Position numbers and translations under genes: made by a program
Notes under the pieces: model-generated
What the model saw: the letters and a program-made list of their open reading frames with translations, nothing else
Database searches by the model: none
What the model was told of the DNA's origin: nothing
DNA from: Dehalobacter alkaniphilus
Lineage (GTDB): Bacteria; Bacillota; Desulfitobacteriia; Desulfitobacteriales; Syntrophobotulaceae
DNA: 64,000 bases
Assembly (NCBI GenBank): GCA_040500365.1
Contig: CP148031.1
Coordinates: 1,116,001 to 1,180,000 of the forward strand
Reading direction: 5' to 3'
Shown here: positions 26,668-35,878 of the stretch, one piece after another
Position numbering within the stretch: position 1 is the stretch's first letter
Layout of the letters: every line of letters begins with the position of its first letter

Positions 26668-27239
26668 GGTTCGGTGTGCTTTATGTAGACCCCCCATGGG
26701 CGTACAAGGTCTACTCCAAAAAGGGCGAAGGCCGCAGCGCCGAAAACCATTACCGCACCATGAGCGCCGAGGATATTTATAATCTTGATGTGAACGGGAT
26801 AGCGGATAAGGATTGTGTGCTGTTTCTATGGGTGACATTCCCCTGTTTGCTGGAGGGGCTGGAAGCTATTCGACGCTGGGGTTTTGTTTATAAAACTCTT
26901 GGTTTTTGCTGGGTCAAGCGGTGTAAGAAGCAGACGCACAAATGGTTTTGGGGACTTGGCTTCTGGACGAGAGCCAACCCGGAGCTGTGTCTGATTGCCA
27001 CAAAGGGAAAACCGAAGCGGTTATCAAAGGCAGTTCATTGCCTTGTGGATACACCGGTGGAACGGCACAGTAAAAAGCCGGACGAGGTTCGCCGCCGTAT
27101 TGAACTGCTTATGGGAGATATACCTCGTGCGGAGCTGTTTGCCAGACAGTGGCATGATGGTTGGGTGTGCCTTGGTAATGAAATCGACGGCCTTGACATT
27201 CGGGAGGCGATTGAGAAACTAAAAGAAATGGAGGGATGA
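26664..27239 (+). CDS. MT-A70-type adenine N6 methyltransferase
   Basis: 191 residues. DPPW at residues 9-12 is the catalytic motif; LFLWVTFPCLLEGLEAIRRW and ANPELCLIATKGKP follow in the order of MT-A70 enzymes. It methylates adenine N6 in DNA (bacterial and phage members). ATG overlaps the stop of the C5 enzyme (ATGA), so both methylases are made together. Likely anti-restriction role on transfer (inference). Confidence 0.92.
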   Translation: MRFGVLYVDPPWAYKVYSKKGEGRSAENHYRTMSAEDIYNLDVNGIADKDCVLFLWVTFPCLLEGLEAIRRWGFVYKTLGFCWVKRCKKQTHKWFWGLGFWTRANPELCLIATKGKPKRLSKAVHCLVDTPVERHSKKPDEVRRRIELLMGDIPRAELFARQWHDGWVCLGNEIDGLDIREAIEKLKEMEG

Positions 27240-27240
27240 T

Positions 27241-27843
27241 ATGGCATTTGACGAACGGTTTTCCCTGCCTTTAATGAATTGGAACGCTGACTGTATCAGC
27301 CCCTTCCTTGTTTGCATATTATTTGCTCTTTTTGCTGGCGGCCTTTGTGATATGGCGCTGGCAAGGTTTATCAAACAGGATCGAACACCCAAAACCGCCG
27401 TTTACAGCATGACTGTGACGGCGGTTTTCCTTGCCTTATACGGCTTTACTCCCTTGGCTCTTCGCTGCATTCTGCTGTGTGGGGTGCTGATTATGGCAGG
27501 TGTGTTTGACCTTGCAACCCGTGAAATTCCTGACTTTCTGCACATTCTCATAGCCATGGCGGGGCTGATTGACTTTCAGCCCCTGCCTGCGCTTTTAGGC
27601 TTTCTGCTTGTACCTCTGCCGTTTCTGATTGCCGCCCTGAAAACAGAGAAAATCGGCGGCGGGGATGTGAAGCTCATGGCGGCCAGCGGATTTGCCCTCG
27701 GTGTGACAGGCGGTATCTGGATGATGATATGTGGGCTTGCGGCGGCACTGCTCTGGAACCATGCTTACCGCAGAGGGCAAAAAAGCCTGCCCCTTGCGCC
27801 CTTTCTGGCCTTTGGCTGCTTTCTGGCGCTTATGCCAACTTAA
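27241..27843 (+). CDS. Type A24 prepilin peptidase (TadV/CpaA-like)
   Basis: 200 residues with 6-7 membrane helices. The two catalytic aspartate motifs are present: FDLATREIPD and GGGDVKLM. It cleaves and may methylate prepilins of the Tad/Flp type at the membrane. The gene opens the Tad pilus set and follows the MT-A70 gene directly. No N-terminal cysteine domain is present, as usual for TadV-type enzymes. Confidence 0.9.
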   Translation: MAFDERFSLPLMNWNADCISPFLVCILFALFAGGLCDMALARFIKQDRTPKTAVYSMTVTAVFLALYGFTPLALRCILLCGVLIMAGVFDLATREIPDFLHILIAMAGLIDFQPLPALLGFLLVPLPFLIAALKTEKIGGGDVKLMAASGFALGVTGGIWMMICGLAAALLWNHAYRRGQKSLPLAPFLAFGCFLALMPT

Positions 27844-27866
27844 AACTGATATGGAGGAAAAACAAA

Positions 27867-28718
27867 ATGAAAAATCTACTGAAAAACCGAATAGTGGTGG
27901 GGCTGCTGTGCATCATCACAGCCCTTGTCATCTGCTTTGGGCTGACGCCCATGTTTAACGATGCCTTAAAATCCAAGGTGGAGCTGGTGCGTGTCACCTC
28001 GGAAATCAAGACCGGCGATGAAATCACCGCAGGCATGATTACCACCGTGGAGACAGGCGGCTACAATCTGCCCTCTGATGTGGTATACAAAAAAGAGGAT
28101 GTCATCGGCAAGTATGCCAACGCCGACCTTTACAAAGGTGACTATATTCTGAAAAGCAAGCTTGCCGACACACCCATGCTGAAAAACGAATATTTAAGTG
28201 GACTGGACGGCACAAACCGCGCCATTTCCATTACCATCAAAAGCTTTGCGGCTGGCTTATCCGGCAAGCTGGAGCGTGGGGACATTGTTTCTCTGATTGC
28301 CAGCGATGTGGGAGAAATGCGCGATACCCTGATTCCCAAGGAGCTGCAATATGTTGAGATTATCGCTACCACCGACAGCAGCGGCAATGACCGGGAGGTA
28401 CAGCAGGAGACAGCGGATGGTGAGGACACAGAGCTTGCCAGCACCATCACCGTTCTTGCTACCCCTGAACAGGCAACCTTGCTTGCAGAACTGGAGCAGA
28501 CAGGAAAGCTCCACGCCGCCCTTGTTTACCGTGGCGGTTCGGAGAACGCGCAGAAGTTTTTGGATGAACAGTCAAAGGTGCTGGAAGCGCTTTATCCTGT
28601 GAAAAGTGAGGGGCTTACCTATGAAAGTCAGCCGGACAATAGCACACAAGCATCGTCAGCCGGTGATTCTGCCGACGCCGAAGCAGAAAACAGCACGGCT
28701 TCTGACAAGCAAAACTGA
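27867..28718 (+). CDS. CpaB/RcpC-like pilus assembly protein (SAF domain)
   Basis: 283 residues. One N-terminal membrane helix (~8-28), then a SAF-type domain with EIKTGDEITAGMI and ISITIKSFAAGLSGKLERGDIV, and a C-terminal S/A-rich tail. CpaB proteins are part of Tad pilus assembly in the envelope (family knowledge). ATG at 27867 with GGAGG upstream. Confidence 0.85.
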   Translation: MKNLLKNRIVVGLLCIITALVICFGLTPMFNDALKSKVELVRVTSEIKTGDEITAGMITTVETGGYNLPSDVVYKKEDVIGKYANADLYKGDYILKSKLADTPMLKNEYLSGLDGTNRAISITIKSFAAGLSGKLERGDIVSLIASDVGEMRDTLIPKELQYVEIIATTDSSGNDREVQQETADGEDTELASTITVLATPEQATLLAELEQTGKLHAALVYRGGSENAQKFLDEQSKVLEALYPVKSEGLTYESQPDNSTQASSAGDSADAEAENSTASDKQN

Positions 28719-28736
28719 GAAACGGAGGCAGAGCGC

Positions 28737-29621
28737 ATGGAACAGGAAAAAGTAATTGCCGTCATGGGCAGTCAGGGCAGCGGGAAAACCACCGCTGCCC
28801 TTAAAATTGCTCTTGCACTGGCAGCAGAAAAAAAGAATGTGATTGTGGTATTCTGCGACCCGTTTACACCGGTAATGCCTATCGTATTACCGGCAGGGGC
28901 AGGCCATGACACCTCGCTGGGGAGCCTTTTGACGACTCCGGCACTGACGCAGGAAAACATACTGAAAGCCTGTGTGCCGACCGAGAAAAATGAATACATC
29001 AGCCTGCTGGGATATCGCGCCGGGGAAAGCCTGATGCACTACCCGCAGATTACAAGGGAAAAGGCGGTGGAGTTTTTTGTCCTGCTCCGGTATCTGGCGG
29101 ACTATATCATCATTGACTGCACCGCAACCTTTGAAGCAGACCCGGCTTCTATTGTGGCAATCGAACTGGCGGATAGGGTTTTCCGCTTGGGAACCGCCAA
29201 CCTAAAAGGAGTATCCTACTTCCTCACCCATGATCCCATGCTGGCAGACAGCCGGTTCCGCAAGGACTCCCACCGTACCGTTATCGGAAACCTGAAAGCC
29301 GGTCAGGACTGGGAAGCCGTAGCCCAGCAGTACGGCGGTGCGGATTTTGTGCTGCCTTATGTGCCGGAGTTGGAACAGCAGTACGATGAGCTGGCACTTC
29401 TGATGCCCCTGATCCAGCCGGAGAGCGCAGGCTACACAGCAGCGATTGAGCGGCTTTTGAATATCCCGCAGGCAAAGGCAAAGCCGGGTGCTGCCAAGAA
29501 GCAGGCCAAGGCTGCCCCAAAGCCGGGTTCCAATGCGGATACCCCACAGGAGTCCCCGAAAAAGGCAAAAGGAAAGCCTTCGTTCCGGCTCCCCTTTGCC
29601 AAAGGCCGGGGGGAATTTTGA
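28737..29621 (+). CDS. TadZ/CpaE-like P-loop ATPase
   Basis: 294 residues. Walker A GSQGSGKTTAALKIA at residues ~11-25, Walker B-like YIIIDCTA, MinD/ParA fold. A basic, K/P-rich C-terminal tail (~245-294). In Tad systems TadZ locates the assembly machine at the membrane. Its stop overlaps the next start (TGATG). Confidence 0.85.
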   Translation: MEQEKVIAVMGSQGSGKTTAALKIALALAAEKKNVIVVFCDPFTPVMPIVLPAGAGHDTSLGSLLTTPALTQENILKACVPTEKNEYISLLGYRAGESLMHYPQITREKAVEFFVLLRYLADYIIIDCTATFEADPASIVAIELADRVFRLGTANLKGVSYFLTHDPMLADSRFRKDSHRTVIGNLKAGQDWEAVAQQYGGADFVLPYVPELEQQYDELALLMPLIQPESAGYTAAIERLLNIPQAKAKPGAAKKQAKAAPKPGSNADTPQESPKKAKGKPSFRLPFAKGRGEF

Positions 29622-30094
29622 TGCTTACTGTCAGCCACATAGAGCTAAAGGAAGCCAACGCCTATGTGACGGCGAACCATAGGCATCATAAAGCGGTGCG
29701 GGGGCACCGGTTTTCTCTTGCCTGTTATGAGGACGGCAGACTGTGCGGTGTTGCCATTGTGGGCAGACCGCGCTCCCGCCGTATTGACCAGCATATGACC
29801 GTGGAAGTCCTGCGGCTTTGCTCGGACGGAACGAAGAATGTCTGCTCCAAGCTGTACGGAGCCTGTCGCCGTGCTGCAAAAGCGCTGGGCTATCACCGGC
29901 TCATTACCTATACTTTAGCGGATGAAAACGGCAAAAGCTTTTTGGCAAGTGGTTTTTCCTACTGCTATACCAACAAGGGCGGGAGCTGGAACCAACCGGG
30001 CAGGCCGAGAAGCGATAAGGCACCGGTCTGCCCGAAGCATTTGTATGAAATTATCCTGGTCCGAAAGGAGGACGAAACTTGCAGAACATCTTAA
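29621..30094 (+). CDS. XF1762-family (GNAT-like) protein
   Basis: 157 residues. N-terminal LKEANAYVTANHRHHKAVRG and EVLRLCSDGTKNVCSKLYGA match the XF1762 family of phage and element proteins with an acyltransferase-like fold. Predicted soluble. It overlaps both neighbours in the Tad set, although it is not a known pilus component; it may be a passenger. Confidence 0.8.
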   Translation: MLTVSHIELKEANAYVTANHRHHKAVRGHRFSLACYEDGRLCGVAIVGRPRSRRIDQHMTVEVLRLCSDGTKNVCSKLYGACRRAAKALGYHRLITYTLADENGKSFLASGFSYCYTNKGGSWNQPGRPRSDKAPVCPKHLYEIILVRKEDETCRTS

Positions 30095-31434
30095 ATATCC
30101 ATAACAATGCCGGTCTTATGGGCGGTGAAATCCACCTGCGCCCCTTTGCAGAGGTCTTAAAGGAAGTACAGGAGTATATCAGCAAAAATTACGCCGGAAC
30201 CCTAAAGGACGATCCCGATCAAAGCCGTGCGCTGATTCACAGCTACATCCGAAAATACCTTGAGGAACAGCGGATCGGTGTGGACGATACGGAACCGGAG
30301 GAGCTTGCAGAGCTTTTGTACGGCGAAATGACCGGCTTTTCATTTCTTTCCAAGTACCTCTACCGTGATGATGTGGAGGAAGTGAACATCAACCAGTGGG
30401 ATGATACAAAGGTTATTTACGCAAACGGCGAGGTGCTTCCCACGAAGGAACGGTTTACCTCTCCCCAGCACGCCCTTGATGTCATCAAGCGTATGCTCCA
30501 CAAATCCGGTATGATACTGGATAACGCCAAGCCCTATGTCATCGGGCATCTGTCCAACAAAATCCGTATCACGGCCACCTCTCCGGGTATCGTGGACGAG
30601 GACAAGGGATTGTCCGTATCGATCCGTATCGTCAACCCCCGCAAGCTCAAAAAAGAGGAATTTGTTGCTTACGGTACAGCTACCACCGAAATGCTGGATA
30701 TGCTTTCGGTGTTTTTTAATTACGGTGTTTCCATGTGTATGACCGGGGCAACTTCCTCCGGTAAAACCACATTGATGAGCTGGATTCTGGATCAGATACC
30801 CAATGACAAGCGGCTGATTACCATTGAAAAGGGCTGCCGTGAGTTTGACAGCGTAAAGCGTGACGAGCTGGGAAGGGTTCTGAACAATGTCATTCACTTC
30901 ATAACCAAAGAATCCGACGATCCCAAACAGGTGGTATCCATGGTAAAGCTGTTAGAGCTTGCCCTTACCATGCACCCGGACTTTTTAGTTGTTGCGGAAA
31001 TGAAAAGCGAGGAAAGCCTGCAAGCCATTAAAGCGGCGAACACCGGGCATACTTCCCTGACCACCATTCACGCCAACGGCTGCGAGGACACCTATTACCG
31101 TATGACGGCGCTGTGCAAGGAAAGCAGCTCCATGGATGACGCCACCTTGATGGGGCTTGCCACAAGAGGCTTTCCCATCGTGGCCTTTGCCAAGAAGCTA
31201 GAGGATAACAGCCGCCGCCTGATGGAGATTGCTGAGTGCGTGGGCATAAAGGACGGCGCGCCTGTTATGCGTACCCTGTACCGCTTTCATATCACCGATA
31301 ACCGGATGGAAAACGGAAAAGCCAAAATCATAGGACATTATGAAAAGGTAAACGGTCCATCGGAAAGCCTTTGCAAGCGGCTCCGTGAAAACGGTATGCC
31401 GCTGAAATTGCAGCAGCGGCTTTTAAGTGCATAA
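30079..31434 (+). CDS. CpaF/TadA-type pilus assembly ATPase
   Basis: 451 residues from TTG at 30079, AAGGAGG eight bases upstream. Walker A GATSSGKTTLM near residue 222, Asp/His boxes (TIEKGCREFD; TGHTSLTTIHANG) and Walker B-like LVVAEMKSEESLQ identify the VirB11/GspE superfamily. It powers Tad pilus assembly. In this element it could also serve as the VirB11-type motor, since no other VirB11 is seen. Confidence 0.93.
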   Translation: MQNILNIHNNAGLMGGEIHLRPFAEVLKEVQEYISKNYAGTLKDDPDQSRALIHSYIRKYLEEQRIGVDDTEPEELAELLYGEMTGFSFLSKYLYRDDVEEVNINQWDDTKVIYANGEVLPTKERFTSPQHALDVIKRMLHKSGMILDNAKPYVIGHLSNKIRITATSPGIVDEDKGLSVSIRIVNPRKLKKEEFVAYGTATTEMLDMLSVFFNYGVSMCMTGATSSGKTTLMSWILDQIPNDKRLITIEKGCREFDSVKRDELGRVLNNVIHFITKESDDPKQVVSMVKLLELALTMHPDFLVVAEMKSEESLQAIKAANTGHTSLTTIHANGCEDTYYRMTALCKESSSMDDATLMGLATRGFPIVAFAKKLEDNSRRLMEIAECVGIKDGAPVMRTLYRFHITDNRMENGKAKIIGHYEKVNGPSESLCKRLRENGMPLKLQQRLLSA

Positions 31435-31449
31435 AGGAGGTGCATTTTT

Positions 31450-32319
31450 ATGAGCATGGCAGCCTATAAAGCGCCTTATCTGCTTCAGATTATGCTGGAT
31501 GATGAACCCTTGAATCCCCGCACCGATTGGGACAATTTCGGTCATATGGTTTGCTGGCACAGGCGTTATAACCTTGGGGACGAACACCGCTTTGAGGACA
31601 GCAACGATATGCTGAAGGAATTGGTGCAAAACAGTGTTTCACCGGATACGGTCATTGAACTTGTGAAATCCGGCAAAGCCGACAGAGTGAAACTGGAATA
31701 CGACCGTTCGGTGGGAAGCTGGGAAATCAGCAGCTACGACCGGTATTTTCAAAAATGGTTCTCCGAGGCAACCTTTGATGGAAAGCTGGATGCAAACAGG
31801 CAGGAGATTTTTGAAAGCCTTGTGGACACCTTGCTTAATTCCGATCTCTACGCGCTGGCGGCGGAGAAAAATATCATACTGCCCCTGAACCTCTATGACC
31901 ATTCCATGCTGCATATGTCCACCAGTTCTTTTCTCGGACGGGCGCAGCACGCCGAGTGGGATTCCGGTCAGGTTGGATGGATTTACGCCACACCGGAAGA
32001 TATTGAAAAAGAGTACGGCAGCCTGACGCCTGAAAGCTATGAAAAAGCCGAAGTCCTGCTGAAAGCCGAAGTGGAATGTTATGATTACTACCTCTCCGGG
32101 CAATGCTACGGCTTCCGTTTGTATGAAAACGGTGAGGAAACCGAAAGCTGCTGGGGGTTCTTGGGGAGCTTTTCGGATCTGACAAAAGAAATCGCTTCAC
32201 AGAGTCTGCCGGAAAGCCACTGGGATATGGTTGACCATCTGCATGAGGTGTCCGATACCGTGACCCGGTACAAAGACTATGAGGATTTAATGGAAGATTT
32301 AGAAGGAATGGAGGTTTAA
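31450..32319 (+). CDS. Hypothetical protein between CpaF and TadB
   Basis: 289 residues, soluble. N-terminal DEPLNPRTDWDNFGHMVCWH then YNLGDEHRFED is a pattern I know from phage and element proteins of unknown function. No membrane helix and no catalytic motif. It is the second non-Tad gene within the pilus set. Confidence 0.75.
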   Translation: MSMAAYKAPYLLQIMLDDEPLNPRTDWDNFGHMVCWHRRYNLGDEHRFEDSNDMLKELVQNSVSPDTVIELVKSGKADRVKLEYDRSVGSWEISSYDRYFQKWFSEATFDGKLDANRQEIFESLVDTLLNSDLYALAAEKNIILPLNLYDHSMLHMSTSSFLGRAQHAEWDSGQVGWIYATPEDIEKEYGSLTPESYEKAEVLLKAEVECYDYYLSGQCYGFRLYENGEETESCWGFLGSFSDLTKEIASQSLPESHWDMVDHLHEVSDTVTRYKDYEDLMEDLEGMEV

Positions 32320-32323
32320 AACA

Positions 32324-33256
32324 TTGACAATACTTGTAACGCTTGCGTTTTTACTGGCGGTAACGGGCAGTTTTATCCTGCTCTCGTTATCGCCCTTTAC
32401 TTTTTTGGAGGGGCTGGCGGCCTATATCCGTCCGCAGAAAATCTCCATGAAAAGCAGGATCGAAAAAAGCCGGAAGAACAAGCAGCCCAAGGGCTTAAAG
32501 CTGCTCTTTCTGGAAACCAAGGAGATTCTGCGCATTACGGGCAAAAGCGGACTGTTTACCGCGCTGTGTATGCTGTCCCTGATTTTGTTCGTGGTGGGTG
32601 CCATGATTGCCCTCACTATGAAAAACAGCTATCTTGTGCCTGTGCTGGCGGCAGGCTTGGCGCTTTTGCCTTTCTATTATGTGAAGCTGACGGCAGGGCG
32701 GCATAAAAGACAAATCAATACCGAACTGGAAACGGCTTTGTCCATCACCACCACCAGCTACCTGAGAGGAAAAAACACCATCATCCGTGCCATTGAGGAA
32801 AACCAGCCGTACTTAAATCCTCCGGTGGCGGAGGTGTTCCGTAATTTTCTGTTACAAGCCAAGCTCATCAACTCCAACACCAAGGAAGCCTTGGCGGGGT
32901 TAAAGACCGGGATTGATAACGCAGTATTCCATGAATGGGTGGATGCGGTGATTGCGTGTCAGGACGATTATAACCTGAAAACGACCCTGCCGCCCATTGT
33001 ATCCAAGCTGTCGGATATGCGGGTGGTATCGGCGGAGCTTGATTTGCTTTTGTTTGAACCGGTCAAGGAATACATCACCATGGTGATTCTCCTGCTTGGC
33101 AGTATTCCGCTGATGTACTTTCTCAATAAGGACTGGTATCAGACACTGATGTTTACCGAGTTTGGGAAGGTACTGCTGACAATCTGTGCCGGTGTGATTT
33201 TTCTGTCGGTGGCTGCCGTCGCCAAACACACCCGCCCCATTGAATACAAGAGATAG
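32324..33256 (+). CDS. TadB-like inner membrane platform protein
   Basis: 310 residues, TTG start with GGAGG eight bases upstream. Membrane helices at the N-terminus, near 85-130 and two at the C-terminus surround a helical cytoplasmic segment of T2SSF type (ETALSITTTSYLRGKNTII). Partner of the next gene in the pilus platform. Confidence 0.85.
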   Translation: MTILVTLAFLLAVTGSFILLSLSPFTFLEGLAAYIRPQKISMKSRIEKSRKNKQPKGLKLLFLETKEILRITGKSGLFTALCMLSLILFVVGAMIALTMKNSYLVPVLAAGLALLPFYYVKLTAGRHKRQINTELETALSITTTSYLRGKNTIIRAIEENQPYLNPPVAEVFRNFLLQAKLINSNTKEALAGLKTGIDNAVFHEWVDAVIACQDDYNLKTTLPPIVSKLSDMRVVSAELDLLLFEPVKEYITMVILLLGSIPLMYFLNKDWYQTLMFTEFGKVLLTICAGVIFLSVAAVAKHTRPIEYKR

Positions 33257-33264
33257 GAGGTTTT

Positions 33265-34146
33265 TTGACTTTGCAAAATATGATATTATTTCTCTTTGCT
33301 CTGTTTTTTACCGCAGGGCTTTATCTGATTTCAGCGGAGCTTCTCAGCGTACCAACCTATAAAGCAACCAAAGCTATCCTCAGTATCGGAAAGCAGGAGC
33401 GAAAAAAAGCACGGAATTCGGATGCTTTCATTATAGAGCTGGCGGCAAAGCTGGCAAAGATTTTGCCCATGGACGAATATCGGAAACGAAAACTTACGGC
33501 TATTCTGAAATCCGCTGAAATTCCCATGACCGCAGAGGTGTATGCGGCGCAGGCAATCGTAAAGGCCGGTCTGATTTTCGCCGGGGTAATTCCTTGCCTG
33601 CTGATTGCTCCCATCTTGTCCCCGGTTTTTATCATCATAGGAATTGCCGTCTACTTTACCGAAAGCGGTAAGGCCGAAAAGCTCATCACCGCAAGAAGGC
33701 AGGAGATTGAATACGAATTGCCCCGTTTTGTTGCGACGCTGGTGCAGGAGCTGAAAGCAACCCGTGATGTCCTCTCTGTCTTGGAAAGCTATCAGAAAAA
33801 TGCCGGGAAGGCTCTGAAAAATGAGCTGTCCATTACCATTGCGGATATGCGTACCGGCAACTACGAGGGGGCGCTGACCCGGTTTGAGGCCAGAGTGTCC
33901 AGCGCCATGCTTTCTGATGTGGTACGGGGGCTGATCGGGGTTCTCCGGGGAGATGACGGTGTAACTTTCTTTCAAATGCTCTCCCACGATATGAAGCAGT
34001 TGGAATTGCAGCGGCTGAAAAGGCTGGCAATGGAACGTCCGCCTAAAATCCGAAAATTTTCCTTTCTGCTCCTTGGCTGTATGCTGCTCCTTTACATGGG
34101 TGTTATGGGGTATCAGATTCTCGACGCCATGTCGGGAATGTTTTAG
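33265..34146 (+). CDS. TadC-like inner membrane platform protein
   Basis: 293 residues. The T2SSF domain is visible as LPRFVATLVQELKATRDVL ... NELSITIADMRTGNYEGAL with membrane helices before and after it. TTG at 33265 or at 33271; the second has better spacing from AGGAGG. Forms a platform with TadB under the CpaF motor. Confidence 0.85.
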   Translation: MTLQNMILFLFALFFTAGLYLISAELLSVPTYKATKAILSIGKQERKKARNSDAFIIELAAKLAKILPMDEYRKRKLTAILKSAEIPMTAEVYAAQAIVKAGLIFAGVIPCLLIAPILSPVFIIIGIAVYFTESGKAEKLITARRQEIEYELPRFVATLVQELKATRDVLSVLESYQKNAGKALKNELSITIADMRTGNYEGALTRFEARVSSAMLSDVVRGLIGVLRGDDGVTFFQMLSHDMKQLELQRLKRLAMERPPKIRKFSFLLLGCMLLLYMGVMGYQILDAMSGMF

Positions 34147-34156
34147 GGGGTGCAGC

Positions 34157-34558
34157 ATGTTCAAAAATATACTGAAATCCAAACGCGGTGACGGCTATAT
34201 TGATGTGGCGGTGGGTATCCTCTGCCTGCTCTTGGTGGTTGCCTTTGCTATTTCCTTTCTTCCGGTCTTTACCACAAAGCAGCAGCTTGACACGTTTGCT
34301 TTGGAAATTGTGCGGGAAGCGGAAATCAAGGGCAGCACCAGCGTGGATTCCCGGATTGCCGATCTGCGGGAGCAGACAGGACTTGACCCTTCTATCCGCT
34401 GGGACTGTGATTATTACAGCGGAAAAAAGGTGCAGCTAAACGGCGATATTGAGGTCCGGCTGACGGATACGGTAGACATTGGATTCTTCGTCTTTGGCTC
34501 ATTTCCGATTGACATTCAGGCCAAGGCAACCGGTAAATCCGAAGTCTATTACAAGTAA
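34157..34558 (+). CDS. DUF4320-type TadE-like pseudopilin
   Basis: 133 residues. A short basic leader with GDGYIDVAVG precedes one hydrophobic helix (~18-40), as in class III pseudopilins, followed by a small soluble domain. DUF4320 proteins replace TadE in clostridial Tad loci (family knowledge). Likely substrate of the peptidase at 27241. Confidence 0.8.
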   Translation: MFKNILKSKRGDGYIDVAVGILCLLLVVAFAISFLPVFTTKQQLDTFALEIVREAEIKGSTSVDSRIADLREQTGLDPSIRWDCDYYSGKKVQLNGDIEVRLTDTVDIGFFVFGSFPIDIQAKATGKSEVYYK

Positions 34559-34572
34559 AGGGGGCGGTGCGT

Positions 34573-35109
34573 ATGACAATCAAAAAAGTGATGAAAGACA
34601 AGAGAGGAAACTCTACGCCCCTCACCATTGCCCTGATTTTAGGGCTTCTGCTTCTTATTTGCGCCATGGCTGAATTTTTCCGGCTGGGGATTATTGTACA
34701 GGGTGTGCGTGACGGACTCCAGCAGGCGGTGATTACGGTGGCGACCACCAACTATGACGAAACCTATAACGGTCTGCGGGAGGGCTACTCCGGGGGCTAT
34801 GCCCTGTCTGGCGAAAGCTGGCAGGAAAACCTTGATTATGACGATGTGTATAACCGTCTTGATAATCTACTGGAAACCACGGAAGCCGGAGGTTATCACA
34901 TAAAAGAGGACAAAAGCGGCTACGAATACCGCTTGTCGGGGCTTTCGGTGGATATTGAAAACACTCCCCTGACACCGGGAAGTGCAAACGATAACCTTGA
35001 AGTGGACGCCCGTATTACCATTGAAATCCCCCTGTCCTTTGGCTGGGGAAAGCTCCCGCCCCTAAAGATGGAGCTGCGTACACGGTCGGCCTATATGCCT
35101 AAGTTTTGA
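34573..35109 (+). CDS. TadE/TadG-like pseudopilin
   Basis: 178 residues. MTIKKVMKDKRGNSTPLTIA leads into one hydrophobic helix (~18-38); KRG-type leader is that of pilin-like proteins. The exported region ends ELRTRSAYMP. Last member of the pilus block; ATG at 34573 (GTG at 34567 is alternative). Confidence 0.78.
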   Translation: MTIKKVMKDKRGNSTPLTIALILGLLLLICAMAEFFRLGIIVQGVRDGLQQAVITVATTNYDETYNGLREGYSGGYALSGESWQENLDYDDVYNRLDNLLETTEAGGYHIKEDKSGYEYRLSGLSVDIENTPLTPGSANDNLEVDARITIEIPLSFGWGKLPPLKMELRTRSAYMPKF

Positions 35110-35139
35110 AGCCAGATTTCCATAATATTCTGAAATGTC

Positions 35140-35168
35140 TGGACGCGCAGAAGGATTCCGATTATAAT
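35140..35168 (+). promoter_or_regulatory. Candidate internal promoter
   Basis: TGGACG at 35140-35145, 17-base spacer, TATAAT at 35163-35168, in the 131-base gap after the pseudopilin gene. The -35 box matches 4 of 6. Would transcribe the gene at 35241. A weak hairpin CCAGA/TCTGG lies just upstream. Confidence 0.4.
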
Positions 35169-35240
35169 GGAATTGGGTAAAAACAGCAAATGGGTAAATA
35201 GGGCTAAACCGTTCATCAAGATGAAAGTGAGGCCATTGAT

Positions 35241-35801
35241 ATGAAAAAAGAGTATACAACCAAGAAAAAAGCGGTTATTGCCGCCTTGTCCCTTGTGGCA
35301 ATCTGCCTTGCAGGAGGACTTTTCTATTATGTCAGCACCATGGGCGGACAACCGCAGGAAACGCCTGTTGAAAGTACGGCTCCTGTGGAATCACAGGTCG
35401 TTGTGCCGGAAATAAAGCCTGAAGCAACACCGAAAACGGCGCAGACAGACAGCAGCACATCCGATGCTGCCCCGTCAGAAAATTCGGCAGATACATCGCA
35501 GGAAACCGCTGCGCCTGCCAGCAGTGAAACGCAGGATACGACGCAAAGCAAGCCCTCTGATGGTAAACCAAAATCTCCATCAGAAGCGGTTGCGCCCTCC
35601 AGTCCTCCAGCGGAAACGAATCAAGGCTCTGGAAGCAGTTCTAACAGCACACAGGAGAAGACCCAGCCGCAAGGTGGAGAAAAGCGCTCGGATGGTGCGG
35701 TTTATGTTCCGGGGTTTGGCTGGGTAGAAGATAGCGGAGAAGAAAACAAGACAAACGAAGCCCCGAATGCCGGAACCGGTGATCCGGTTGGCGATATGTA
35801 A
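35241..35801 (+). CDS. DUF6550-type anchored extracellular stalk protein
   Basis: 186 residues. One N-terminal helix (~10-32, AVIAALSLVAICLAGGLFYY), then ~130 residues of low-complexity S/T/P/Q/E, then GAVYVPGFGWVED, a motif I know from DUF6550 proteins of conjugative elements. Anchored outside the membrane. Function unknown. Confidence 0.75.
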   Translation: MKKEYTTKKKAVIAALSLVAICLAGGLFYYVSTMGGQPQETPVESTAPVESQVVVPEIKPEATPKTAQTDSSTSDAAPSENSADTSQETAAPASSETQDTTQSKPSDGKPKSPSEAVAPSSPPAETNQGSGSSSNSTQEKTQPQGGEKRSDGAVYVPGFGWVEDSGEENKTNEAPNAGTGDPVGDM

Positions 35802-35822
35802 AACAGAATAATCTAAAGCAAC

Positions 35823-35860
35823 GGGATACAGTCATTTACGGCTGTATCCCATTTTTTATT
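35823..35860 (+). terminator. Intrinsic terminator before the secreted protein gene
   Basis: GGGATACAG (35823-35831) and CTGTATCCC (35842-35850) form a perfect stem, followed by ATTTTTTATTTT. GGAGGTGAT of the next gene starts right after. Confidence 0.9.
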
Positions 35861-35878
35861 TTCGGAGGTGATCAACAA

